A DNA stretch of 64,000 nucleotides, taken from NCBI GenBank assembly GCA_034421095.1, contig DAOUKR010000007.1, positions 124,001 through 188,000 on the forward strand, written 5' to 3'. Origin of the DNA: JAGWBG01 sp034421095 (GTDB lineage: Bacteria; Chloroflexota; Dehalococcoidia; Lucifugimonadales; JAGWBF01). Of this stretch, positions 35,049 to 43,186 are shown one piece after another. The translations under genes were made by a program, and so were the position numbers. The notes under the pieces were generated by a model. The model was not told where the DNA came from and ran no database searches. It saw only the letters and a list, made by a program, of their open reading frames with translations. Positions within the stretch are counted from its first letter, which is position 1; every line of letters starts with the position of its first letter.

Positions 35049-35794
35049 TAGAACGACGGTTCATCTTCTATCCCGAAAGGGAGCTTACGGCTACTCCTGC
35101 CGAGTTGGGCCTCAGCTTCGAGGATGTAAGTTTCAGGTCGGCTGACGGGGTCAGGCTTAATGGCTGGTACGTGCCGGGTAGCCGAGATGTTACCTGGCTC
35201 TGGTTCCACGGAAACGGGGGCAACATCAGCCACAGGCTGGAAAATCTCATCCTCTTCCACAAGAATCTTGGAGTGAACATATTCCTGATTGACTATCGAG
35301 GCTACGGTCGCAGCGAGGGACGGGCCTCCGAGAAGGGCACTTATCGCGATGCCGTAGGTGCTCTGGACTATCTCCTCTCTCGGGATGACGTCAACCCTGA
35401 GAAGCTAATCTATTTCGGACGCTCGCTGGGCTGTGCCGTTGCGGTGTGGCTGGCAACCCAGTACCATCCCAGTGGGCTTGTCCTGGAGTCTCCCTTCACA
35501 TCTGTCAAGGACATGGCAAAGCTGGCCTTCCCATACTTTCCCCTGCATCTGCTAGTCCGCGCCAAATACGACTCCCTATCGAGGATTGACAAAATATCCT
35601 GCCCGCTTCTCATCCTACATGGTAGTGAAGATGAGACAGTACCCATAAGCATCGGTAGAAGGTTGTACATGGCTGCCAGCGAGCCCAAGAGCTTTTACAC
35701 AATTGAAGGCGCATCTCACAACGACACCTATATAGTCGGCGAGGAACCCTACTACCGCTTCCTGGATGCCTTCATAACGGCCCTTGAGGGGTGA
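35045..35794 (+). CDS. Alpha/beta hydrolase, Bem46/YqkD-like
   Basis: Serine hydrolase, about 249 residues. I place the start at TTG 35045 because it forms the same TTGA overlap with the permease stop as the permease does with the ATPase, with AGGAG ten bases upstream; an ATG at 35018 or the long frame from 34964 would overlap the permease more deeply. WFHGNGGNISH (oxyanion), YRGYGRSEG, nucleophile GRSLGCAVAV, acid HGSEDETVP and His GASHNDTY are all present. Relatives often have an N-terminal membrane anchor; here it is absent. Confidence 0.85.
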   Translation: MIERRFIFYPERELTATPAELGLSFEDVSFRSADGVRLNGWYVPGSRDVTWLWFHGNGGNISHRLENLILFHKNLGVNIFLIDYRGYGRSEGRASEKGTYRDAVGALDYLLSRDDVNPEKLIYFGRSLGCAVAVWLATQYHPSGLVLESPFTSVKDMAKLAFPYFPLHLLVRAKYDSLSRIDKISCPLLILHGSEDETVPISIGRRLYMAASEPKSFYTIEGASHNDTYIVGEEPYYRFLDAFITALEG

Positions 35795-35872
35795 ATAGCA
35801 TTGACACCCACCCAAGGGTGGCCTATGATTCATCTACTGGATACATGAGCAAGTATCTAAGCCAACCCCTCC

Positions 35873-35933
35873 CGTCATTCCTACGAAAGTGGTCCGTCCC
35901 GGCGGATGGATTCCCATTTTCATAGGAATGACG
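35873..35933. repeat. Short MITE-like inverted repeat (CGTCATTCC family)
   Basis: Perfect 11-bp inverted ends CGTCATTCCTA (35873-35883) and TAGGAATGACG (35923-35933), 61 bp in all. Same end motif as the 17132 element. The ATG that opens the following protease-like frame (35906) lies inside it. Confidence 0.7.
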
Positions 35934-36334
35934 TAAGCTATTCAGAGTGTCCTTGGGAAAGAACCGAGAATATTGTGGGCATAGTCCATAAAGACATCCA
36001 AATAGGCCATACGGATGGCGGCGATATGTCTCCGATACGCGCTATGGTTGATACCGGTGCAACCTGGTCGTGTTTTCCGGCGTCGTTGCTGAACACCATG
36101 CACGTTTTACCTGTAGAGCAAAGGACATGCTTACTGGCAGACAATAGCAAAAAGGAGTATGGATTCGGAATCGTACAGATTGACATAGACGGAAGAAGGT
36201 TCCCCTGTCCCGTACTCTTTGGGGAAGAGGAGGTCTATCTACTGGGAGCAACTACGCTGGAGATTTTCAATTTGATGGTAGACCCCATACAAGAACAGCT
36301 GGTGCCTCGTGAGTTCCGTGCACGCCCGTTCTAG
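35906..36334 (+). CDS. Retropepsin-like aspartic protease family protein
   Basis: Small single-domain aspartic protease-like protein. The catalytic motif VDTGATWSCFP (about residue 48) and the C-terminal LLGATTLE (about residue 112, the usual hydrophobic-hydrophobic-Gly motif) are those of retropepsin-type bacterial proteins, which act as dimers. Start is uncertain: the ATG at 35906 lies in an inverted repeat and has no Shine-Dalgarno, and GTG 35975 (VGIVHKDIQIG) is a good alternative giving about 119 residues. Function in the host unknown; it could also be a repressor-like or toxin-related clan AA protein. Confidence 0.72.
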   Translation: MDSHFHRNDVSYSECPWERTENIVGIVHKDIQIGHTDGGDMSPIRAMVDTGATWSCFPASLLNTMHVLPVEQRTCLLADNSKKEYGFGIVQIDIDGRRFPCPVLFGEEEVYLLGATTLEIFNLMVDPIQEQLVPREFRARPF

Positions 36335-36490
36335 GGAGCCTGCGCCTACGGCCTAAACAAGTCATCCGATGGAGGTAGCCCACCTTCCCGGAAGTGCCGG
36401 CCATTGGCGCGGGACTTATTCAGAGTATCCACTAAGGTTGATAGTTACGAATCATTTCAGCCGGGTGAAACACCGGAAGGGACGGCCCCA

Positions 36491-37465
36491 ATGGCAGAAA
36501 AGGAGAAGTTCTCCTACGGGAAGTATTTCAGGGAGATAGAAGTCCTCCACTCGCTGCAGACCACGCCCCAGGAGAGGGACTGGCTCCTCTCCGTCCCCAA
36601 AAAAGATGAGGTGAAACCCACTGAGGTTGTCCTGTACCTGGGCTGTAACGTGATGAGGAATGCCCACCTTGTGCGAACGGCGGTAGACGTCTTCAAGCTA
36701 CTGGACGTGGACTTTGTGACCGTGGGCGGCGGCTCCTACTGCTGCGGTATCCAGCATTTCCAGAATGGGGACGCAGAGTCCGCCAACGCCATGGCCAAGT
36801 CTACGGTGAGAAACTTCCAGAGGTTCCAGCCGGAGCAGGTGGTGATGTGGTGTCCATCGTGCATCTATTTCTATGACGAGGTCATGGAGATGCGGGAGGA
36901 CTTCTCATTTCAACACGTTACCCAGTTCCTGGTAGAGAACCTGCACAAGCTGAGCTTCCGGCAGCAGACGGAGCAGAAAGTGGCATTGCATTATCACACC
37001 GGGCGCCCCCAGTCCGACGAGGAGGCGCGCTGCGCCATGAAGCTCCTGTCAATGGTTCCCGGTGTGGAGCTAATGGATATTGGCACCGACCCCCGGCTGG
37101 GGCGGCATTGTACGGGGCGCGTGCGGGAGCAGGTGGGCGCTCAAGTATGGGACGGTATCATCGCCGACTCCTTCCGTCGTGCAGTGGAAGCTGGGGTGGA
37201 CACCTATGCCACCCTTTATCACGGGTGCCACCGCATCCTGTGCGGCTACGAGCAGGACTATCCCCTCAAGGTGGAACACTACCTCACAGTGGTTGGCAGG
37301 GCGCTGGGGATAGAGCATGAGGACCTTTTCAAGAAGTACGCGGTGATGGGCGACGCCGAGGCCATATTTGCCGAGACAAGTCCCTGCGCTCAGGCCAGCG
37401 GGGTAACACCCGAGGAGGCCCAGGCCTTGATCCAGAAGAATTTTGTGGAGAAGAAAGTATTCTAG
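36491..37465 (+). CDS. Heterodisulfide reductase-related (CCG domain) iron-sulfur protein
   Basis: Cytosolic Fe-S protein of 324 residues from ATG 36491 (MAEKEKFSYG), after GGAAGGG; the frame extends to a TTG at 36404. It holds two CCG-type cysteine regions: VLYLGCNVMRNAH ... GGGSYCCGIQHF (about residue 88) with WCPSCIYFYDE, and later HTGRPQ ... LYHGCHRILCGYEQDY. Such domains, as in HdrB and glycolate oxidase GlcF, bind special 4Fe-4S clusters and move electrons to disulfides or quinones. It is 25 bases upstream of the selenoprotein gene, a redox protein that might be its partner; that is inference. Confidence 0.85.
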   Translation: MAEKEKFSYGKYFREIEVLHSLQTTPQERDWLLSVPKKDEVKPTEVVLYLGCNVMRNAHLVRTAVDVFKLLDVDFVTVGGGSYCCGIQHFQNGDAESANAMAKSTVRNFQRFQPEQVVMWCPSCIYFYDEVMEMREDFSFQHVTQFLVENLHKLSFRQQTEQKVALHYHTGRPQSDEEARCAMKLLSMVPGVELMDIGTDPRLGRHCTGRVREQVGAQVWDGIIADSFRRAVEAGVDTYATLYHGCHRILCGYEQDYPLKVEHYLTVVGRALGIEHEDLFKKYAVMGDAEAIFAETSPCAQASGVTPEEAQALIQKNFVEKKVF

Positions 37466-37490
37466 CCACACGTTCAATGGGAGGTGCCGC

Positions 37491-37769
37491 ATGGCAGAGA
37501 ACAACGGTAATCTGGAAATAGAGATACTTTATTGCCACCATTGAGGCCATGCACTGAGAGCTGTCTGGATGGCAGGCGAGGCCCTCAACCGGGTGGGAGA
37601 GCAAATAAGCTCCTTCAAGCTCATACCCGGCGGACATGGCAAGTTCGACATACGCATTAACGGCGAGTTGGTGGCGGAGCATCGCCACGAGCCTAACGCC
37701 CACATCTTTCCGGACCTTCAGGACTTGCTGAAGGCCATCAACGAGAGGGCAGGTCAAAAAGTATCATAG
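37491..37769 (+). CDS. SelW/SelT/SelH (Rdx) family selenoprotein with in-frame UGA
   Basis: Thioredoxin-fold redox protein whose frame is interrupted by one TGA at 37542-37544. Read as selenocysteine, the sequence gives LEIEILYCHHU-GHALRAVW, a C-x-x-U redox motif at residues 15-18, followed by ALNRVGEQISSFKLIPGGHGKFDIRINGELV as in Rdx proteins. The ATG at 37491 has GGGAGGTG upstream, whereas the downstream ATG at 37569 has no binding site and would lose the active site. A stem-loop directly after the TGA fits a bacterial SECIS. It is 92 residues including Sec. Neighbours are a CCG iron-sulfur protein and a VOC protein. It needs SelB and tRNA-Sec elsewhere in the genome. Confidence 0.85.
37542..37586 (+). 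promoter_or_regulatory. Candidate bacterial SECIS element
   Basis: Starting at the UGA, GAGGCC (37543-37548) pairs with GGCC(C)TC (37580-37586), and CTGTC (37561-37565) with GGCAG (37571-37575) closes a five-base loop TGGAT containing GG. The loop lies about 22 bases after the UGA, within the usual bacterial window of 16-37. Confidence 0.6.
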
Positions 37770-37782
37770 TTGAGGAGTGGTC

Positions 37783-38214
37783 ATGGCAAGAATCAAGCAC
37801 ATAGCTTTGTCAACCGAGGACCCGGCAAAGACCGCCGACTTCTACAAGGAAGTCTTCGGACTCAAGGAGCTACGCCGAAGCCCCGCCGACTCAGGGGCTG
37901 ATGGCGTCTGGCTCACGGACGGCTATATTTACTTCGCAGTCCTCAAGCACGGGAGCGAAGAGGCACCTAATCTGGGAGAGGGGCCGTCAACCGTAGTCGG
38001 GATCCACCACATCGGATTCTACGTGGACGACCTTGAGGAGGCGCGCAGCACTATAGAGAGCGCAAATGCTACGGAGTGCGTGGGCAGCACCGCCGCCAAC
38101 CGCAAGTACAAAGGCCCCGACGGTCTTATGATTGACCTCCGTGCCAAGGGGTGGGACGAGCGAATTAAAGCAAAGACCCAGCTGTTCTATTTGTCCCCAG
38201 TCCCCCCGGATTAG
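37783..38214 (+). CDS. VOC family protein (glyoxalase/dioxygenase fold)
   Basis: 143-residue vicinal-oxygen-chelate protein. ATG 37783 (MARIKHIALST) follows GAGGAG; an ATG six bases earlier is less likely. Two beta-alpha-beta modules: HIALSTEDPAKTADFYKEVFGLKELRR and HHIGFYVDDLEEARSTI, ending YKGPDGLMIDLRAKGWDE. The His in IKHIAL, His in GIHHIGF and Asp near DGLMIDL are possible metal ligands. Substrate unknown; it may be co-transcribed with the selenoprotein 14 bases upstream. Confidence 0.85.
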   Translation: MARIKHIALSTEDPAKTADFYKEVFGLKELRRSPADSGADGVWLTDGYIYFAVLKHGSEEAPNLGEGPSTVVGIHHIGFYVDDLEEARSTIESANATECVGSTAANRKYKGPDGLMIDLRAKGWDERIKAKTQLFYLSPVPPD

Positions 38215-38264
38215 TCTCGTAGCAAAAGCTCTGAAATGCCGCTAAGGAGTGGGTAGAGGCAGGG

Positions 38265-39086
38265 CTAGTCAACCCCTGCCTCTACCTCTGATAGGAACTC
38301 AAGTACCCGACTGACGTACATGTCCGGTGCTTCAGCGTGTGGGCGAACCTCTGCCCACCTGGAGTTTGGAATGAGCCGATGCACCGCCTCCGCTACCTCC
38401 CGGGGGTGGACATCGTCGTGTCCCGGCATGACCAGGGTGGGTGTCCGGATACCCTTGAGCATCTCCTTGGTCATCCCAAGGCTCACGTAGGGGCCGTCAA
38501 AGAGGGCGCGGATAGTGTCACGCATAACTTGGGCAAAGTCCTCGGGTGCCATGGACTCCAGCGTACTTCTAAACTCAGGGTCGTATTTGACCTGATCGGG
38601 AACGAAGGGAGCACACCGGTCATTCCGGTCAAGAGCGTCAACCACGGCTTTCATACCCTGATTGACAGCCATGTCCATGCTCCTGAACAGCTTCGCTCCC
38701 AGATAGGAGTTGCACATGATGCCACCGGCGACATTTGACGGGAACATTGCCCGAACCCTATCGGGATAACGCGCAGCGCATCCCATTGAGATTCCCGGGG
38801 CAAAGGAGCCACCACCCAGGTATGCTTGCTCTATGCCGAGAGCATCCATTAAACCCACCAAGTCCTGACATACCATGTCCCAGGTCTGCACCACCATTGG
38901 GCTTCTGGACTGGCCGCCAAAGCGCCGGTCGTAGGTAATGACCCGGTGCTCTTGGGAGAGTCCTTCCACCACCGGCCGGTAGCCTTCCAGAAGGCCGTTA
39001 AGGCCCCCCGCCGACAGGATAATGGGAGGCCCGCTGCCGGTCTCTTCATAGTAAATTTCTGCGCCGTTTACCTTGGCTCTAGGCAT
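38265..39086 (-). CDS. Alpha/beta hydrolase with variant nucleophile elbow
   Basis: 273 residues, start ATG after GAAGGAGGTAGAG. N-terminus KVNGAEIYYEETGSGPPIILSAGG and YDRRFGGQSRSP are typical of the fold. The elbow reads LGGGSFAPGIS, so the Ser is kept but the usual last Gly of GxSxG is Ala. The acid is in PGHDDVHP and the His in VRPHAEAPD. Still likely to be an active esterase-like or C-C hydrolase enzyme; substrate unknown. It ends a minus-strand block together with nudC upstream. Confidence 0.82.
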   Translation of the reverse strand: MPRAKVNGAEIYYEETGSGPPIILSAGGLNGLLEGYRPVVEGLSQEHRVITYDRRFGGQSRSPMVVQTWDMVCQDLVGLMDALGIEQAYLGGGSFAPGISMGCAARYPDRVRAMFPSNVAGGIMCNSYLGAKLFRSMDMAVNQGMKAVVDALDRNDRCAPFVPDQVKYDPEFRSTLESMAPEDFAQVMRDTIRALFDGPYVSLGMTKEMLKGIRTPTLVMPGHDDVHPREVAEAVHRLIPNSRWAEVRPHAEAPDMYVSRVLEFLSEVEAGVD

Positions 39087-39111
39087 CGCTCTACCTCCTT
39101 CTGCCTATTCG

Positions 39112-40056
39112 CTACCCGTTTGCAGTTGCCCAGGCTTTGATTAGATGATGGGCAATGGCTATGGGGCCGGGAACCATCAGCTTGTCACTCTTCCCCTCCA
39201 GCGCCACGAGGATCTCTTCACGGTGGAACCACCTCACGCTCGTCATCTCTTCGGTGTCCATTGAAATTTCCGTGGTCGCCGCATCGGCAAGGCAGCCAAT
39301 CATTAGGGATGATGGGAAGGGCCAGGGTTGGGAGGAATGATACCGGACATTCTTTATCTTGATTCCCGCCTCCTCCATTACCTCTCTGGCCACCGCCTCC
39401 TCAATTGATTCCCCCTGGTCCATGAAACCCGCCAGAGCGGAATACATGTTCATCCTGGACAGCCGACCACGGGACTGACCCAGTAAGCAATATTCCTGAT
39501 TAGACACCACCATGATTATTACGGGGTCGGTGCGGGGGAAATGCTCCGTGTCACAACTCGAACAATATCTCACCTGTCCGCCCCGCCTCACCGAGGTCTT
39601 ATGCCCGCATTTTGAGCAAAATCCGTGGGTATTGTGCCAGTTGATTTGTGACCTCGCCTGTGCTACGACTCCCGATTCCGCCTGATTTACCAGGTCTGTC
39701 ACAGATCTGGCATCCTCGAATCTCCACTTCCCACTCTCGCCCAATTCCTTGACGGCCCGGGCATTGGAGGATACATCAATGGCAAAATGGGCCACGCCGT
39801 CCAATAGGCCCAGAAAGATTGGGCCGGCGTCAACCCCCAACCGTCCCAGGTCATCTGGATTCAGCCATCCCAGGCTATGTTGTGGGCCTTCAGATATAAG
39901 GACGTTCAGGTCCCACATGGGGAGGAACTTGCTCTGTGGGTCTCTGGCTCTCTCACTAATCCACTTTTCATCCCTTCGCTCCCGGTCGCCCCTGTCCAGC
40001 GGGTTGCCCGAATATATGTGGGAAATGTCTGCGATAATTGGTGGTTCGTTGCTCAT
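39112..40056 (-). CDS. nudC: NADH pyrophosphatase NudC-like Nudix hydrolase
   Basis: Hydrolyses NAD(H) or removes NAD caps from RNA. 314 residues: an N-terminal NUDIX-like domain, a four-cysteine zinc ribbon (FCSKCGHKT ... YCSSCDTEHFPRTDP, about residues 147-170), then the Nudix box GFMDQGESIEEAVAREVMEEAGI (about residue 213) and the NudC signature SQPWPFPSSLM. All key residues are present. It stands next to a hydrolase gene and a hypothetical gene on the same strand. Confidence 0.93.
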   Translation of the reverse strand: MSNEPPIIADISHIYSGNPLDRGDRERRDEKWISERARDPQSKFLPMWDLNVLISEGPQHSLGWLNPDDLGRLGVDAGPIFLGLLDGVAHFAIDVSSNARAVKELGESGKWRFEDARSVTDLVNQAESGVVAQARSQINWHNTHGFCSKCGHKTSVRRGGQVRYCSSCDTEHFPRTDPVIIMVVSNQEYCLLGQSRGRLSRMNMYSALAGFMDQGESIEEAVAREVMEEAGIKIKNVRYHSSQPWPFPSSLMIGCLADAATTEISMDTEEMTSVRWFHREEILVALEGKSDKLMVPGPIAIAHHLIKAWATANG

Positions 40057-40104
40057 AGCTCTCTCCTCAAAGAGATATGACGCCTCCCTCCACTTTACTC
40101 CGCC

Positions 40105-40755
40105 CTAACCTTGGTCCTGCAACGCAGTTATAACACGTTGGTCTTGCTTCTCAGCAAGTCTGACTAACTGGCGCTCCGGCACGCTCGATTGGACCGACCT
40201 CCACACTACAGAGGCAATTACCACCTCTCTAAGGAAACTGAGGCTGATCAAGTCAACGATGACAGGCATATCGAATGCGGTGCCCGAAGCGTTCACGTGC
40301 AGGGCAAAAGTACCATCACCCGTCTTCGGACGCACAAGCTCTTCCATCTCGATGAGCTTTCTGTCCTGTGCGGAATATCGCCTCCTCAGATTGTCTTCAA
40401 GACCCGCTCGCATGGCCCAGAAGGCTGCTTGTGCTCCTTCCTCGGTGCGGAAAATTGCCGCCGATGATTGTATCAGATCGCCCCACACATCCGTTTCGTC
40501 CGTTTCAAAGGTCGTTTCGAACCCCCCGTACCTTCCCCAGTATTCAAAGCTCTTAATCCATTTGCCCCGGTCCGACCAGGCTTTTGAAGCAGATATGTTG
40601 TCCCAGGGTTCCTCTTCATAAACGGAGAACCCTTTTGGGAGATCGGTTTTTGTAAGGACCATCTCCTTAGGATCAGGGGTCCCGGGAATTCGGTCTCGTG
40701 ACTCCACTGCTTGTTCCCCCAATTTGACGGCTTCTAATGCCGGGTTATGGGCCAT
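40105..40755 (-). CDS. Hypothetical protein, about 216 aa
   Basis: No family recognised. Start at ATG 40755 (MAHNPALEAVKLGEQ) is likely because it follows the stop of the AsnC-type gene at 40800; a longer frame reaches 40821 but overlaps it. No good Shine-Dalgarno is seen. The centre (MVLTKTDLPKGFSVYEEEPWDN, FRTEEGAQAAFWAMRAGLEDNLRR, VNASGTAFDMPVIVDLISLSFLREVVIASVVW) alternates strands and helices, and the last part is hydrophobic. Looks like a soluble or lipoprotein-like domain of the kind found in exported sensor proteins, but I see no signal peptide. Possibly co-transcribed with the AsnC domain gene. Confidence 0.55.
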   Translation of the reverse strand: MAHNPALEAVKLGEQAVESRDRIPGTPDPKEMVLTKTDLPKGFSVYEEEPWDNISASKAWSDRGKWIKSFEYWGRYGGFETTFETDETDVWGDLIQSSAAIFRTEEGAQAAFWAMRAGLEDNLRRRYSAQDRKLIEMEELVRPKTGDGTFALHVNASGTAFDMPVIVDLISLSFLREVVIASVVWRSVQSSVPERQLVRLAEKQDQRVITALQDQG

Positions 40756-40799
40756 ATTATTGTGTTCGAGCCCCAAGATGATTGAGATAATGGGCCGTG

Positions 40800-41036
40800 T
40801 CAGGTCCCAATTGCCACGCAAGTGACCGTCCGCATTACTCCGCCGAGGGTGTGAATCCGTTGCTCTACCAGACGGCCCACGGCGTTTATGTCTTCAGCCT
40901 CTATCACGACGATAATATCGTAGGGACCAGTGACCAAGTCAGCCGATTGTATGCCGTTAACACCCTTGAGCGTGCTGGCTATTTCCCTCGTTTTTCCCAC
41001 GGCAGTTTCTATGAAAATAAATGCCTTAGTTGACAT
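40800..41036 (-). CDS. Stand-alone Lrp/AsnC ligand-binding (RAM) domain protein
   Basis: 78 residues, entirely the effector-binding half of Lrp/AsnC regulators: KAFIFIETAVGKTREIASTLKGVNGIQSADLVTGPYDIIVVIEAEDINAVGRLVEQRIHTLGGV. The DNA-binding helix-turn-helix is absent. GAGGAG precedes the ATG. Such proteins form dimers or octamers and bind amino acids; they may modify full-length Lrp proteins or sense metabolites. Confidence 0.88.
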   Translation of the reverse strand: MSTKAFIFIETAVGKTREIASTLKGVNGIQSADLVTGPYDIIVVIEAEDINAVGRLVEQRIHTLGGVMRTVTCVAIGT

Positions 41037-41232
41037 AACAGACTCCTCTATTGATAAAGGTTCATCCTCATGTATGAGTCACCTATGCCGGGTAATGCCT
41101 ATGCCAAGGGTGATGCTCCATAGCAGACCGGCTGCCCTCGGAAGGCAACCTTGCCGGAAGGTCGTCCATCCGGCGACGGATTGTCTCCGTTTCCAGTTCT
41201 CTGCTACAGGTGTTGTGGCAAGCTTGCGGAAG

Positions 41233-42402
41233 CTATCCTCTCCGCTCGGCGTAAACTTGCCGCGCTCTGTCTATGGCTTGAACCCTTCCCGATACAAGTG
41301 TCTCCTGACGCTCAACTGCCCACTGATTGGAAGCGATTGTGCTCAGTGCAGTTCCCTGGAAATGGGGCATTACGTAGCGTGCCAGCAACTCGTAGCTATT
41401 GAGTATCTTTTCCCTGGAGGCCCAATCTATGGTCTGTACCAGGAACCCGCCGAAGCCTCCGCTTTGCGCCTCAAGTCGCCTGATACCCTCGATGCAGTCG
41501 TCGGGAGTACCCACAATCCAGGAGCTATTCTCTGTCATGTGGTCTATAACCTTTTCCAGGGGGCCGTCAAATCCGGCCTTGCGTCCGTTTGTGCCTTCCG
41601 TGTATTCCCGAAGGAAGCGTCCACCTCCTATCCGGGCGTCGTTCATCGCCTCCTCGCGGCTTTCCGCCAGATGCACCGGGATTACCAGCCGCCAGTCGTG
41701 CCGATTCACCACTTGTCCATGCTCCGTTGCGGAATCCTCGGCGATGGTCCATAGTGCGTTCAAGTCGGATGGGCCGGACGATGGGTCTCTGGGCACTGTG
41801 ATAGTCAGGACTGATGCCCCATATTTGCCGGCCAGCGCCACTCCGGCCGGAGACTGTACAGAAGCAACCGCCGTGGGCATGTGAGGCTTTTGAAAGGGTC
41901 GGAGATGGACTATAGCTTCCTTTAGCTCAAACCAGTCACTCTTGTAGGTGATAGGTTCAGTCTCGGTAAACAATCTGAGGATGATACCAAGGGCCTCGTC
42001 CATTCTTTCCCGTTGAGTGGTGGGGTCAATGCCCATCATGTAAGCGTCTCCGGGCAGAGCGCCGGGTCCGACTCCCAGCATTACCCTGCCGTGAGTCATG
42101 TGGTCCAACTGTGCCATGCGGTTTGCGACCATCAGCGGATGGTGATAGGGCAGGCTGATTACTCCCGTGCCAAGCTTGATGTAGCGTGTTCGCTCGGCCG
42201 CCGCCGCGATAAACACCTCGGGAGAAGAGATTATTTCCCATCCGGCACTATGATGCTCACCGATCCAGGCTTCGTCATAGCCCAGGGCGTCAAGCCACTG
42301 GATTAGTTCCAGGTCGCGGTCCAGGGCTAACGTAGGGTTCTCTCCGGCCCGGTGGAAAGGACCCAGGAATATCCCGAACTTCATTCGCTCAGGTAAAGTC
42401 AT
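41233..42402 (-). CDS. LLM class flavin-dependent oxidoreductase (bacterial luciferase-like)
   Basis: Two-component type flavin monooxygenase, about 389 residues. ATG 42402 (MTLPERMKFGIFLGPFH) follows GAGGGGGAC; the longer frame to 42453 is unlikely. Motifs: FGIFLGPFHRAGENPTLAL, YDEAWIGEHHSAGWE (active-site His pair), IKLGTGVISLPYHHPLMVANRMAQLDHMTHGRVMLGVGPGALPGD, and MPTAVASVQSP. It resembles alkane or limonene monooxygenase-type relatives; substrate unknown. It needs reduced FMN from a separate reductase. Last protein gene before the tRNA-Pro. Confidence 0.88.
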   Translation of the reverse strand: MTLPERMKFGIFLGPFHRAGENPTLALDRDLELIQWLDALGYDEAWIGEHHSAGWEIISSPEVFIAAAAERTRYIKLGTGVISLPYHHPLMVANRMAQLDHMTHGRVMLGVGPGALPGDAYMMGIDPTTQRERMDEALGIILRLFTETEPITYKSDWFELKEAIVHLRPFQKPHMPTAVASVQSPAGVALAGKYGASVLTITVPRDPSSGPSDLNALWTIAEDSATEHGQVVNRHDWRLVIPVHLAESREEAMNDARIGGGRFLREYTEGTNGRKAGFDGPLEKVIDHMTENSSWIVGTPDDCIEGIRRLEAQSGGFGGFLVQTIDWASREKILNSYELLARYVMPHFQGTALSTIASNQWAVERQETLVSGRVQAIDRARQVYAERRG

Positions 42403-42553
42403 CACTGTCCCCCTCACGTCTTGCCTAACACGACGGCAATTAGACAGGTCCAAGATTCAATCGTAATACATGGCTTCGTATCGTTGGGCTTTTGGAAATT
42501 ATAGGTGTATGCGCAAGTTTAAGCAACCACGAGCGGCCAGGGTCGAGATGTGC

Positions 42554-42628
42554 TGGTCGGGGCGGGCAGGTTCGAACTGCCGACCTCCTGGTCCCAAACC
42601 AGGCGCGCTACCGCTGCGCCACGCCCCG
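42554..42628 (-). tRNA. tRNA-Pro (anticodon UGG)
   Basis: Read on the minus strand it folds as a full cloverleaf: acceptor CGGGGCG/CGCCCCG, D arm around AGCGGTAGCGC, anticodon arm CCTGG-TTTGGGA-CCAGG with anticodon TGG, T arm with TTCGAA, discriminator A and an encoded CCA. 75 nt. It lies at the border between core metabolism and the accessory region. Confidence 0.97.
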
Positions 42629-42828
42629 CTAATAATAGACTTGGTCAAAGGGGTATGAAGAGGTACCCCTGGCCCTACTGTAGACAGATCCTTTGATTGG
42701 GTGGCGATGCTGTGAACGGCCCGGTATTGTCCCAATCCTCATGGACTAGACCCTAACACGGAGATTTACCATGTGTCAATCGGAGCGGTTAAGGGAGCAA
42801 TGTTTCAGAAAATGTAGGAACTGTTGAG

Positions 42829-42848
42829 CCTAGGTTGACGGTAGGCAG
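42829..42848 (+). repeat. 20-bp direct repeat, left copy
   Basis: CCTAGGTTGACGGTAGGCAG matches 18 of 20 bases of 47059-47078 in the same direction. The 42629-43186 gap, about 560 bases between tRNA-Pro and the kinase, otherwise holds no gene I can support. Confidence 0.6.
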
Positions 42849-43186
42849 TATCATGTAGCTCATGTCTGAGGTAAAACCTAGTATAATCATCGGGCGCAGG
42901 TCATCTCGCCAACCCGTCTGCTAGAGCGATACACCCTGGTTCAGCCCGCCTATCTGTTTCTGAGTAGACATAAATGTCTTATGCCAAATGTAGCTAAAGG
43001 AAGAGGGGGCTGGGTATACAGCACCGACGGAGCGATGCATACAGACCCACAGCCGCATTGGACTTTATTGCTCTCCGATCTGCAGACCTCGGGCACCTAT
43101 GGCAGACCCAGTTCCCACACTTGTACTACTAATTCAGAAGATGGTACAAATATCGGAGACAAGTCTTCTGAGGAGATGGTTTTGTC

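Noticed and set aside
42629..43186. Short frames between tRNA-Pro and the histidine kinase
   Set aside because: They lack initiation sites, and the longest overlaps the kinase start; treated as non-coding.
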